Of a DNA stretch of 64,000 nt, positions 11,132 to 25,400 are shown piece after piece (the first letter of the stretch is position 1; each line of letters begins with the position of its first letter). The notes under the pieces are model-generated. The model ran no database searches, had not been told where the DNA came from, and worked only from the letters and a program-made list of their open reading frames with translations. The stretch is taken from the NCBI GenBank assembly GCA_002943765.1, contig PQWQ01000017.1, positions 806,001 through 870,000 on the forward strand, given 5' to 3'. This stretch comes from Psoroptes ovis (lineage: Eukaryota > Arthropoda > Arachnida > Sarcoptiformes > Psoroptidae). The position numbers were made by a program, and so were the translations under genes.

Positions 11132-14100
11132 CTAATGATAATTGTAAAATTATACACAAAAAAAAAAAAAACAAAAAGAAACGTAAAAAAAAGAGATTTG
11201 TAAATTATTATTTATCCATAATTTAATGATTATAATCATTTATATTTAAAAAAAAATATTGAATTAATGATAATTATCATTATCATTGATCATTATGATA
11301 ATATTTTTAAATTAATTTTTCCACCAAATATTTTTCCACTAATAATTTATAATGAAGAAAATAAATGTTCATCAACCAAAGAGCCAAAAAACAAAATAAA
11401 TTATCTTAATATAATTTATAGTCTATGAATTGTATTCGATTGCATTGGACTGAATTGAATATAAATGTTTTCGCATTTTCTTCACAAGATATTTGATGAT
11501 AATTTTTGTTTTGCTATTTTTTCTTATTTTGTTATTGTAGCAAAATACAAATATCGACATCAGCAACAACAACAATAACAATAAAATAGCAACAATATCA
11601 AAAATCATCATCATCATTTGTAGTGTCTGATTTGTTTTTTTGTTTTTGTTTTTGTTTCATTTCTCGAAGACAAATAATAAAAAAATTATGGAAATGAGAA
11701 TGAACCAAACACCAAGGGTTGAGCCTTATTCATTTCTTCATTGAATATTTCTCGAAATATTCATTCAATTTGAATGATTATCATCATTATCATCATCATC
11801 ATCATCATTTAGATTGGTATTATGTATGGAACTAAGAACAAAACAAAAAAAAAAAAAATTCATATATTCAGATTCAGACACATTTTCAAAATTCTTCGAA
11901 AGATATCGTCATCGTCGTCATCATCATCATCATCATTTAAAAATCATCAAGACAAATGACGTTTCGTTATCATTATATCATTATCATTAAAAATTATTAT
12001 TATTATTATCATGAAAAATATTTTGGATATAAAAAATAAAAATAAAAATTTAATAAATTTTGACAATACAATACAAATACGAATGCAATAATAATGATGA
12101 TAATAATCGAAAAAAAAATGTTTTATGATGGAAAATAATTTATATAAAAACAAAAGGTTTAGGTTCAACAAAGGTTTATTTTATTTTATTTTTCTTGAAT
12201 TTTTCCAGACCAATTTACAACCTTTCGAAGACCATTGAAGAATATGTCTATTTAAGAATAGGAAAACGAAAGAAGAAGAAATGATAAATATATGATAATA
12301 ATAATAATAATAATAGCAACTTTACATAGGTCATTGATATCATCATCATTATTTGTATATGTGCGCGCGTTGTATTCATTTGTTTTTTGCTTTTTTTTCA
12401 TTCTCAAATTCAAAATGGCTACATTTTTTTTAGCAGCCATTTTGTAGCATATTTTAGTCAAACATTTTGGTCTACCAAAGAGAATGAAAATACGATACAC
12501 CTTGTAATATGGTGAATAAAAATGTCATTACGGTTGCTCCCTGTAATGCACAGATTTACTAGAATAACGACCGAAACAATGAAAATGATAAAACTATTGA
12601 ATTTTTTGAATTGCTTCAAAATAGAAAAAAAAATCGCTACAGTTTCCAAAAATGATTCGATACATTTTTCCACCTAAAGAAATTTTGATACATTTTTGTT
12701 GAGGATTTTTTTTTTTGTTTTGTTTCCGATATCATTAAATGGATACAAACATTGTCCAAATAATCATACGGCATGAACAACATGCGCAACACATGGATTT
12801 TAATTTTTGATACCCTTTTCACAATTTTTAAAATTTTTCAATGAATATCAAAGGAGCACAAGGAGTAAAGGAAAGGGTTGTGAGAAAGGATTTGAGTTTC
12901 TTGGAGAATAAAATCAAAATGAATTTTATGTAGCATCAACAACATCAATAATCGCTATCATCATTATTTGAATAATAATTAAAATAATTATAATCATCAA
13001 TAATTCAAACTTTTAGAGCAGCAAAGTAATCCATACAAATAAGCACCTAACGAATAATAATGACCATCATTTATTATCTGTCATTTTTTTTCGTTTTTAA
13101 AAATTTCTATTTTTGTTGTTGCTGTTGTTGTTTTGCTGCGCAAGTGGTGATGACTCTGCTGCGCTAAATTTTTAAGTTTTTTTTGGATTTTTCAGAAAAA
13201 CCAAATTTGTTAATTATCAATCAGTGTATGCATTAGTATAAGTGCATGTGCGTGTGAATGAACAAACTAAAGGATAAATCAAAAAAGTGATGATGATAAA
13301 TTCTTGTGAAAATCTTAGTAAATTTCGACGTTTGAATTATTGTGGAAACCCTTTGAAGAAGAAGTGAAATTTCTTCGAAAATTGGTGATGGTGTTGGTTA
13401 AATTATCATTCTCTGAATGATTATAAAAAATATAAAATTGTTTGATTGTTTCAACGTTTAAAAGAAAAAAAAATAATTAATTGAAATACACTTACAAACA
13501 ATGCAACAATTTATCAAATTGTTTGTTGTGTTTTTGTAAATTTTATTCATTTAAAAATTTGGATACAATTTTCTTCTTTATTTCTTGTTTAAATGTATCC
13601 ACTTTATATATTCTTGAATGACTGAAACAAAGACAGGATACATGTATCATGTTTGAAATGATACTTTATTGTTTATTCTGTCTGTGTGTGTATTCGATTC
13701 AATTCATAAGTCGATTCGATTCATAATAATTTTCGATGAATCACGATTTTTAATTTTGTGAAACAAAGATCTAATTGATTGATTGATCGAGTGAACAACA
13801 AGTGTGATCATCATTTCGATAATATAGCATCAGTGGTATATTGCGGTGATGCATTGAAAAATTCGTTTCAACTTGATAATGCTCGAGGTCTTTGAAAAAA
13901 ATATTGGCCACAAGATATTATGAATGATGATTTCATTTATTCATTTATGCTCAATATTTTCCAACACCACAAACATATAATTATTATTGATCATTATTGT
14001 TTGAAATTATCAATTAAAAATAAGATAAACATCGAAGATGGCCATTCGTTCATCATTCGTTGTTTTGGTTTTTAACAATTCTTTTCCCAAAGAAGATTAA

Positions 14101-16352
14101 ATTTCCTTCTTCTTGATGATCATTTGCTGTTGTTTTTTCATTTTGGTTTTGATTAAATTAATCAAAATTGATTGTATAATTTTAATGATTGATTATTGTG
14201 ATGTTCGTTATCATAAATGGCCATTGATTATCATCATCATTAAAATCATTATCATCAATGATTTCGGATGTACCATATATGATTTAGCCACCAAAACAGA
14301 TATCAAATGGAAGAGAAGACGATAAAAAGAAATTTTGACTTTTGAACAATTTGAAATGGATACATTTGAAAAAAAAAATTTCGATACATTTTCTACATTA
14401 ATGCGCAATTTTTTTCTGCGCGTGCTCCAAATTTTTTGAATTTGAATTTTGAAAACAAAAAAAATTTGCAAATGAAAAAAAAACATTAGAAAAATGTCAG
14501 CAATCTCGAATATTTCTTACATTTTTATTACTCTGTCTCATAATAAACAAATCATAAAAATTGTCTGAAAATATTTTCTGGATGAAAAGAAATAAAAAAA
14601 TAAATGGATAAAATGGCTACAATAGCGAATCGTATTACATTGGAACAATTGAAATCTAAATAAGAAATGAAATAAGAAAAAAATAAAAAATAAAGAATGA
14701 ATGGTAATTTAGATTAGTTTTATCAATCGTAAATGTTCATAGTGAAATTTTGAAATGATTCACGAAATTCAATTCCAATGATAATGTTTCACATGATCAT
14801 ACACAAGCGATAATCATCTTCTTTATGATGTCTCCTAATAAGTCTTTATGAGTCTTGATGGGTTCACGATGATCATGACGCATCTGAATGACTATGAAAA
14901 GCTTTGAAATTTCAAAAAAATCCTCGAAACGACCATGGAAATCGGGTGTGAATTGCGAATAGAAACAAAAAATTGATACCACCGGCTCAATTGTCATAGA
15001 TTTACACCTATTTAATCCTTTTTATCCTTTGAATAATTAGAAATGTTAATTGTGAATGACTTGAATATGATTTGCAATTTCTACAGATGATAATTATCAT
15101 CAACAATTCGGTTCATTAATTATGAGAATAATAATGAATGGTTAAATATTAATTAATCATTATCTTATCTTGTTTGTTTGTTTATTCGTTTGTCTTAAGA
15201 AGGATTTTTTTCCTTATTTTGAATTTCAATTAACTTTTTCTCCTTTTTTTCCAATTTTCAAATTTATGAATTACTTGTTCACTTGATAATTGTCGTTATA
15301 TCACCATGTTCAAATCATCAATAATACATGATTGTCCAAAAAAACAAGAAGAAATTTCCACCCACCTTTTGTCATTGTCATTTTTCTTTATTTGCTACAA
15401 TTGAATAATTTGAACAAAAATGGTTTGATTTTTTTTTTTTTTTTTTTTTGAAATAAACGATACATTTTCAAATAATGAAATTGATACAATCTTTTGATTT
15501 CTTATGTGTGATTTGTTGATTGCCTCTAAATTGATTCCGATTGATTCAAATGTACGATCGGCCAAACGGAAAAAATTTGGCCAAAGAGACTATTGAAAAA
15601 ATGACCAAATGAGAGAATCCAAGATTAATGGAAAAATCAGTTGAAAACGACCGAATCGAGTCAAAAAAAAAAAAAAAAAAAAGAATCAAAAACGACTAAA
15701 TTTGACTGAATTCAAATGAATCAACTTGAATTTACCATAAGCAGAAGAAATGAACGAAGAGAAATGTCTGTGTGTGAGTGCATGTATGTGAAATACAATA
15801 AATCGAATCAATGAAGAGAAATCCAAGATGGAAAAATCTGAAAACAGAAAAATATATCTTCATACAAACCATCATTGAACAGCAACAATAACAACTTCAA
15901 CTTAAATGAATGAATGAAATTTGAATTTGAATTCAATTGAAATCATCTTTATTACATAAAACATATAAATGTTTGATGGATACATAGACACACATTTGAA
16001 TGCAATACATATGAACAGAATACCAAAAGAATATCTTTCATTTTTTTCTGATTTTCTCTGCCGAATACTGTATCACACATTGAAAGGCTACTATCATCAT
16101 CATCATCATCATTATCAATCCGAAATACAAACCAAACAACAATTGTTGGCGGTAGTGTTCTTGTTGTTGTTGAAACACAAAATAAAGACCACCACTATTA
16201 TTCAACCAACATTTGAAATATTATGTAATATCATTGATTCTGTTTGTTTGTTTGTATGTATGTTTGTTGTACAAGTTTTTCTCGATTTCTGTTTCATAGT
16301 TTAGTCAGTTTGTCTTGGTAATCTTGATGATCTTATGTGTCTATATGTTATC

Positions 16353-16377
16353 GTGTGTTTGTGTGTGTGTGTGTGTC
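16353..16377. repeat. (GT)n microsatellite
   Basis: An interrupted run of GT units within a T/G-rich stretch. Confidence 0.8.
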
Positions 16378-18149
16378 GGTGTATGTGATATTATATATGT
16401 GCTTTTGAATATGTATGCAATTCAATATACATTTGTAATACATTCAATTGCATAGTATGAAATTTGAAAAAATAAAAATGATAAAATAAAAATGAACCGG
16501 CATTTTTTTCCGTGAATATTTTCAGTGTTTCATTATTTCGACTGAAATGACTGATTGAAGATGAAAATGATTTAATTTTGACTGAATTTGAATTGATTCG
16601 ATTTAATCTGATTTAATTTGAAAATTGAAATTTTTTTCGAAGAATGATCATTAAAATCAAAGATTAACCCGGACACCCGAAACGCCAATGATTTGATCGA
16701 ATACCATTTGTGATCAATGAATGTAACAAAATTTTTGATGAAAAAAACTAACGAAAAAACTTTGAAATTGTATCAATTTTATTTGCAACAACAACAACAA
16801 CAACAAATAATATCTGTGTGAAAACAATATGAATAACGATGATGATGAAGATATTGGTGATGTGAACAAATGAAATCAAATTGATGATTTGAATCAAATT
16901 GATTTGATTTGATGTTTTCAAGTGATTGTTGAATGTAGTTTAATGTTCAAGAGAGACACACAAACAGAGAGCGAGATAAATCAAATAATTATCATTCAAT
17001 TTGTGATAATTATTTATTGACAAAATTTCAAAAAATTTTCAAATGAATTTTTGATACAAATCAAGTCGGTAAAGCGAAGAAAAATTGCAACAAATAAACG
17101 ATATGAAATGAAATTGAAATTGAAAAAAAATTAGTGAAAAATGAAAACATTGAATCAAATCAAATCAAATTGATATGCGGCTGATCATAATTGTGTGCAC
17201 AACCACACAATAATATTGAACATTGATCAATTTTGAATTCATTCGATGAAATTATCAACGATATCAACAACAACTGCAGCCACAGCAGCAGTAGCAAATT
17301 AAGAAGAAGTTTAATTTGATTGAAAAACATTGAAAAATGATTGCTGTTGCTGTTGATCTAATTCATAATTTAATTTCAATTGATTCTATTTCAACTTCAT
17401 TTCATTGTTGTTGTTGTTGTTTATGTTTTTATTTTTCTAGTTTTATTTCTTTCCTATATGTTTATTAAGCCGAAAATATTAATAATATCAAATGATGATG
17501 ATGATAAAACAAATCATCATCATATATTCGAATATTTATCACCACTGTTTACCAACAACTAAACATCAATTAAAATATTTATATACAATATCACAATACA
17601 TTGATTTGCCAAATCGAAAAACAAAAAAAAAAAATTATTGATTCAGTCATCAAATGAACATTTGAACACTAACATTGATTGAATTCAAATCGTTGATTTT
17701 ATTTGATGAATGATGCAAAAAAAAATACCGATATTGTATTTTCCTGTTTTTTTTGTTTATTTTACAAACATCTTGCGATACATTGACCGATATTTTGAAT
17801 TTGTGAAATTTCAAATCGATCAAATTAAATGAAAATTTAAGGTCAAAAATTGAAATGATTGATAAAAATTCCGGTGATCATCCATCATTATTTTATTTCT
17901 TCAAATGTTTTGAAACAAAGATCTCTGATTTTTTTTTTTTTTTTGAATTTGATTTGTGATTTTGATTCAAAATAAGATTAAATTTTAAAAAAATGATATC
18001 TATTAATTCACCATAAAAATTAAGATCTCAATGAAAAATGTAGAAATATTTCATGATTCTGATCAATTTAATTGAATTCATTGCAAGTGATATGAAATGA
18101 TTTGATTTTGTTTTGATTATTCAAGAAAATAAAAAACATCAATGAAAAA

Positions 18150-19427
18150 ATGGTTCAAAACACTAAAATATTGGTCATAATTGATGATTTCTTAATATTA
18201 TCATCATCATCAAAGTCAACGGTGATCGAAACGAAATTATTAATTTCCAAAATTTATCTTGAAGATTATCGAATCGGATTAAATCATCATAATCATCGAT
18301 TATTATTATCATCATTATTATTATTTCCATCGATCCATCATAAAGATGATGATGTAAATTTTGTTAATTATCTGAATAATAAGGATAATTATTGTTATAA
18401 TAAAAATTTAAATAAATATAAAAGACAATTAGATTGTCTTATTATGAATTTGATCGATGAAATGAATTCGAAAATGTTCGAAAATTCATCAAAAACTGTG
18501 ATTAATTATTTCAATGATGATAATAATTCTAATAAATATGATCTAAATGAAATAAATATTTCATCAAAAATGTTATTATCATGGTCAACATTATTATTAT
18601 CGATAAAAATTATCAATAAAAATTTTAAAACAATTAAATTGTTTCAAATTTTTATTTATCGAAATTCGATGATAATTATGATAATTACAATGGTAATTAT
18701 ATTGATATCATCAACATCATTGACCATCATTATCAATGAAACATCAATAAAATTGACAATTTCATTTAATGATCTTACAATAATTACGATGCAAAGAACG
18801 ATGAGGATTCCGATATTCATCTTTATTTTTTCATTTATCAATCATCAATCTTTCAATCATATAATTGATAATTATCATCAAAGTTCATTCCGTTACAATA
18901 ATATTCATCATCATCATCAGCATTATTATCATAATCGTCATTGTAATTGTGCTTTATTGATACCCAAAAGATGTTCATCATCACCATCTACGTTATCATT
19001 GCTATCATTACCACCGATGACCCACGAATCATCAACAACACTGACCATACCGACTAAATGTCTCCTATCGTCATTAAATTCCATGAAATCATTAGAAAAT
19101 AATAATTTATCCAGATTCGAATCAAAATCATCATCAAGAAAATCAAATGAATTAAATTCAAATGATGAAATGAATTTCAATGAAAATAATTTCAAACAAT
19201 CGATGTTGATGATGATGATAATGATAATAATAAAATTATCACAAACATCGATTAAAATTCTGTTAAATATGATATTATCAACGACAACTAAAGTAATTGA
19301 TTATGATGAATTCAATTGTTGTTGGATTATTTTTTCAATTTTATTTATTAAATTATCATTATTATCATCAAAAACATTTTCATCAATGTTAATTTTGTTA
19401 TTATTAATGACAATCAAACAAAAGAAA
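18150..19427 (+). other. Open frame in phase with, and upstream of, the activin signal peptide
   Basis: The activin reading frame is open for 426 codons before the preferred start at 19428, beginning at ATG 18150. The predicted peptide is Ile/Ser/Asn-rich and low in complexity, with several hydrophobic patches and no domain. A signal peptide is expected at the N-terminus of this family, and one appears only after this stretch. It is therefore more likely 5' untranslated or promoter sequence that happens to be open than a protein extension. Confidence 0.45.
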
Positions 19428-22400
19428 ATGAAATCATTTAATAATTGTAACAAGCATCAATTATTTGTATCAATATTTTCATTATTACTATTATCATTAT
19501 TGCCATCATTATCATTTGTGTCATCCACTTCATATCATCATCATCAACATTATAATTATCATAATATTAATCAACAACAACAACACCAACAAAATTCATA
19601 TTTACTATCATCGCCTTATAATCATCAACATGATCGTCTATATCCATTTGAAAGAGCTCATAATATTAATAATAATAATAATGGTCAACAATATCGGCAT
19701 TTATCACAAGATTCGTCACCGAATAATAACAATTTAAATAACTGTCCAAATTGTCAGCTAAAATTAAATCGTACCGAAGCCGAACATCTGAAATTGGATG
19801 CAATTAAACGACAAATATTATCCAAATTAAATCTTGAAAATCGTCCAAATTTATTCGAAATGAATGATGCTATTCGGGAAGAAGCATTGGAAATCATACG
19901 TAAAGCAAGGTTGGATTTTACGCATGATAATTTGCGTAAAATGAAAAAATCTTCAATCATTAATCGACGAAAAAATCGTAAATTGAAAAAATATCAACAA
20001 ATTGATCACATACAAGTCAACAACAACAACAATGAAAATGATTATCGATTCCAACAGCAACAACAACAACAGCAAACGAAACAACGAAGACATCGAAGAC
20101 ATCGACAACGTGAAAATGTTATGTTCACAAATCCAACACTAAATGATACACAATTGACTGATGATAATAATAATAATTTCATTAATCAACAAAATAATCA
20201 AGATTATGATGATAATAATTTCAACAATTACAACAACAACAACAATGATGATGATGATGATAGCCTTAATGATGAATATTTCGGTAAAACATCGGAAATA
20301 ATTATATTTGCTGAACCAGGTATGTTGTTGTTGTTTTGCACTTGATTTTTACTCAATTAATTATTTGATTAATTATTATTATTATCAATGCCGAAAATTG
20401 AATCTAATTATGAAAAGTCTTCCATGTAATTCATTGAATACATACATGTCCATAATGATTAATTGATTTCGACCCATTTTATACCCATTCATTAACGATC
20501 ATAGGCTTTTCTTCGAAAAGGTTACACCATTTCGGTTATTATTTATTAATTTAGATACAAATGTTTAATATCCACTTTTGATTTTATTCTTTGATGTTTT
20601 TTTTTCTAGGTAAATTATCGAAATTATCATTCATTTATTACATTGTTTCAGTGATTAAATTCATAATTTTCAATTGTTTTCGAACAGAAAATTTTGAAAA
20701 TTTACAATTCAATCAACTTTTCAAGAGAAATTATTCTGAACATTGACAACAAAAGCCTCATATAATCATAGGTTTATGATTGGATAAGATTGGAAAATAA
20801 TGATATGAATACACAAACAAAATTTTATATAATTACAAATATACAATCTGCAAATGGCATGAAGCTAAGAACAATATGAAATTCTGGTTTTTATGAATTT
20901 ATGAATGAATTTTCGGATATTTTATAAATCTTCATGTGATTATCAAGTCTAATATATGCAATTATGTGTAAATTTTTAATTGAAATGATTGAAAAACGAA
21001 AACTAGTTTCATTGATCTTGAACGTGCAATATGAAAATTGTTACTGTTGCGATTCGTTTGTTTATTTAATCGTTTTTTAATCCTTAATTTGAAATTTTTT
21101 TTTCTCCTTTTCATTTTTCCTTTTGTCCAATAACCTTACATCCATCACCATCCACATCGAACGATATTCATTTATCACCATCAACATTTATAATTAATAT
21201 GTTCCACAATTCTCTGAAATGCATATTTATTTGCTCATATTTTTTTGATATTTGTTTTTTCAAACTTAACTCTTTGATTTATTTGATACTTTTAAGTATA
21301 TCATATTCAAGAGGTGCAAATGCTTGAGCAGCGCACCGAGCAATAAAGATTTATTATTATTATTTATTTGATACTTTTTAGCTCTTGAAGTTCAGTTTCG
21401 CTACAATTTTGTCGATTAACCATCCGAGAAGTGAGAATTTTTTCCAGAAAAAAAATACATTTTTCTGTATTTGTTCTTTCAAAAATGAATTCAAATATTT
21501 CATTTTTTTTTGCTTATGATTTTTACAAATTGGAAATATTTATTTCGGTTCCAATTATTTCAAGAAATCATCATATAATTTCATGAAAATACGTATAATT
21601 AATTAACTTTGATAATAGTAATTATTGAAAATAATTACAATAATTGCACAAGTTATACATTTCAAGGTCTTAAATTTTTTTTGAAAATTTTTCGATTATT
21701 CAAAATGACACTATGATTTGAATAAGTGCAAAATTTTTGTTACAGTAGCAATTTTGCTTCGAAAATCTTTATTAAAAAAAAAAAATTTCCAATCATTTTC
21801 TGTCCATATTTGGCATATCCACAGATATTTGGCAGATCTGCTTTAATCTACTGATATAGATCTTTGATGATATAACAAGCTAAGCGTTGCCACGCATTTT
21901 TTTCTACGATTGACGAGACAAATGATACTTTTTTTCACTTTTTCCAGTCAAATCTATCGATGAATTTCTTGAATTTGAAATTTAAAAGTTTTCAACTCGT
22001 TTTCACATTTGTTATTGTTGCACTGGTGTAAATTTTAAAGCTAAAAACATTAAAAATGAAAATAATTATCTCGGGTGAATGAATTTTCGATTTTTGATTT
22101 CTTCATAGGAGAAAGAAGAAAAATGAATAATTTTCAACTTTAAAATCAATAATTGTAGCCAATATTAATATAATATAAAGCAAGCATAATCATCACAATA
22201 TCTTTTACATTCAAATGAAATTATCCTAAGAGTGAAATGAATGGATTCTGTAACCCTTTCGATATTCAAAAATATCGATTTTATCTTAGCGCGCAATCTT
22301 TGATGTTGAAATATTGATCAATATTCTTGCTGAAGCTAATGTTTTTTTTATCTGATTCAAATTATCCCCATGAATCTGGAGATGATCTTTGCTTGAAAAA

Positions 22401-25400
22401 CAATAATTTCATATCCATGAATAATTGATTCCATTCATGTCAACTGTGGCAAATTATTACTATGAAATAATATTGATGATCAATGATCAATGTTACATTT
22501 GTAAGCTATGTGTTTGCAATCGTATCATCATGTATCATTGTGCAATTGTATCCGAAACAAGAATGCATTCAAATATCGATTAGTTCTTTTGTTAACTCTT
22601 TTTTGTTTTTGGCCAATTCTATTTGGCGAAGATTATGATAAATAACATTCATTCATGGTAATTGAATGGTGAAGAAATAATCATTTTCTTTAATGATAAT
22701 GATGATGATGATGATGATGTTTTTTTTCATGTATTTATTCTCAATTTTCTATTCTTTTCTTGTGTAAAAATCAGTGATAAATAGTTTTGTGATGATAATT
22801 TGTCATTTTTTTAAAATCTAAATCTTTGGATCAGCCATTTTGGGATTCTCGGGAAAAATTTCCCAAATTAATCAATGACAAATGTATTTGAAAAATGAAT
22901 TTTTTTTCTGAAATAAATGTTATAGAGAAAAGCAAATGATTAAAAAACATGTCATTGGTGCAAATTTGTTCATTAGATTATGAAGCTTAGAGGTTAGAGC
23001 TCAATGGCTGAATATCCTTGAAAGACTTGAAAACGATTTTGGTCGAATAAAAACATGATTGAAATAAATCATCGATATTTACGACCAAGAATTCTGTAGT
23101 TTTATTTTTTGAGGAGTTTTCAAATTTCTAAATCAAATTCTGGGATCAAATTATTAAACTATGATCAAATTTTTGAATTTTTCGAATGTTCAATCATAAA
23201 TTTTTAATGAAATTCATTCAATTCTTCAAACGAATTTGTTGTGCTTGTACAAACAAATTCTGTACTTGTTCATTGCTTTTAATTGTTTGATTATTTTGAT
23301 TTTTGATACAAACTAATCTTTGATTTAATTCTGAATATATTTTACCAAAATGCTAGATACAAGAAAACTTCTGGTTTTGTTTTTTCATTGTAAACAAACA
23401 ACAACATTTGATTTATTTCAAATGTTTCAATCTTATACTTGGACCGTACTATTTTCAATGATTTCTGTTATGTTGTTGTATTTTTTGTAACGTCGTCCCA
23501 CGACAACAACAAAATGATAAATGAATCTCCGTTGATTCAATAAAATAGCAATATCACCAGTGAAACAAGCGAAAATCAAAATATCAAAATTATAATCAAA
23601 TCATTTATTTATTTATTTTTTCATCAAACAATTTATTCAATCTATCATCATCATCATCATCATGATCATCGTGATGATCATTACTATCGATGACAATGAA
23701 AAATAGTTGGCCCCAACCAAGCAAACACGAACAACAAACACACAAATACACATGCACACACATAATCCATCATTCATATACATTCATTTTTAATTGTTTC
23801 GTTGATTTTTTGGCTTTGGCCAATGTATTTCTGATTTAAGAAACAAACCAAGCCAAGCCAAAAAAAAAAAAAATATTGACCAAAATCTTGTAAATCTAAA
23901 AACAATATTTGTTTTTAATGATTTCTGTTTCATTGTTTATTTATTAATTGTTTTTTCATTATTTTAATTATTTTTGTAAAATTATTTCGGTTGAATTAAT
24001 TTCTCCGATTCGATTTGTTTCATTCGATATTTTTTTCGATTTTTGGTTTTTCGATATTTGAGCAATTAAGCATTGACTTTTGATCATTTTCGCCCTGTTT
24101 TCTGGTAATGGTGTATGATACTGATCCATGATGATGAATGGGTTTGAACAAAAAATTATTTGAACAAATAATTTGTAATTAGATTAAAATTTAAATTAAA
24201 AAAAATTTGAAATTAATCAATTCAATTAATTCAATCGAAAATAGCCAAAACCATTGATCATTTCAACTGATGATTATTTCAACATTGATTCGTAATCATT
24301 TCTAAATTTAAAAAAGTACAATTGACAATTGTACAATAGTCAATCGAATCATGATGTTCAATAAATCTTCAAAAAAATTGTTTCGATTCAATTCTTTTTA
24401 TTTTTATTTTTGAAACATTGTTTGAAGCATGTATTTAATGATGTAAAATATTTCATCGAATTGATGAAATTTTCGAAAAGAAATTGAAATTTTTTTTCTC
24501 TTCTACTTTTTTTTACAAATCTTCAAAAGATTTTATTTGTCCATTAATCTTTTTTTATTTTGTATTTATTTATTTATGTGTATGATCATTAATATCAACT
24601 GGATTCGATAATGATAATGAAATCAGTTGAACTACAACAATAATAATAATGATGATGAAAAATGATTTAATGACAATTCATGAATGTTCATAACCTTTGA
24701 CATTTTGAGCCATTTCGTGTCATTATCATTATCGTTATTTTATTTTATTTTTTTTCAACCAATCGTTTCATTTAATTGTATTTTATATCGGTGCCTCAAT
24801 TGCTATTGTTCAAGAATTGAAAATGTACAATTCAAAGATTCAAATTTTTTTTAAAGGTTGCGGCCCCTTAAATTTTTAAATGTTTGTGAGAATTTTTTTT
24901 CTTTGACCATTTTTCTTCAATTAAAAAAAGAAAACGAAAATCATATAGTGACCATCTGTATGCATTTACCATGTATGGATGAATATGTTGAATGGTGATG
25001 ATGATGATGATGATGGTCGATTAATTGTATCATTGTATCATTATTGATGATGATGATGATGTTATTTGTTGAATATTTTTTTCATTCTTTTTTTCCAAAA
25101 TTTAATGATTATTATTATGTTCAAATAATGATGGTTATGATGTAACAAACAATGTTACTTTTTGTTTTGTTTAAAAGTAAAATTTGTATCAATTTTCGTT
25201 TGTTGTTGTTGATGATTATAATAATAACAATAATGATATTAATGGAAAAATAACTGAATAATAATGATGATACAATAAGCATGCCAAGCCTTAAGTTTTG
25301 TTTTTTCTTATCAAATGTTTTTTTACTCTAAGATTTACATTCATCATCATCATCATCATCTTTAAATCAATAATAGAAATATTAATATGTATTAAGGATT

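Larger units (their letters stand above)
7137..18149. other. 11 kb gene-poor, low-complexity spacer
   Basis: No open frame here has coding character. The frames present are short and made of TCA/ATT/AAT repeats. The sequence is AT-rich, with many poly-A/T runs and ATC/ATT microsatellites. Part is probably 5' flank, untranslated exons or introns of the activin gene downstream, but I could not define an exon. No RNA gene was recognised. Confidence 0.6.

Noticed and set aside
7054..17562. Many 60-115 codon frames on both strands
   Set aside because: They are built from homopolymer and trinucleotide repeats, usually lack ATG, and show no domain or splice structure.
18656..19960. Minus-strand frames opposite the activin pro-domain
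   Set aside because: Shadows of the plus-strand frame in repeat-rich DNA.
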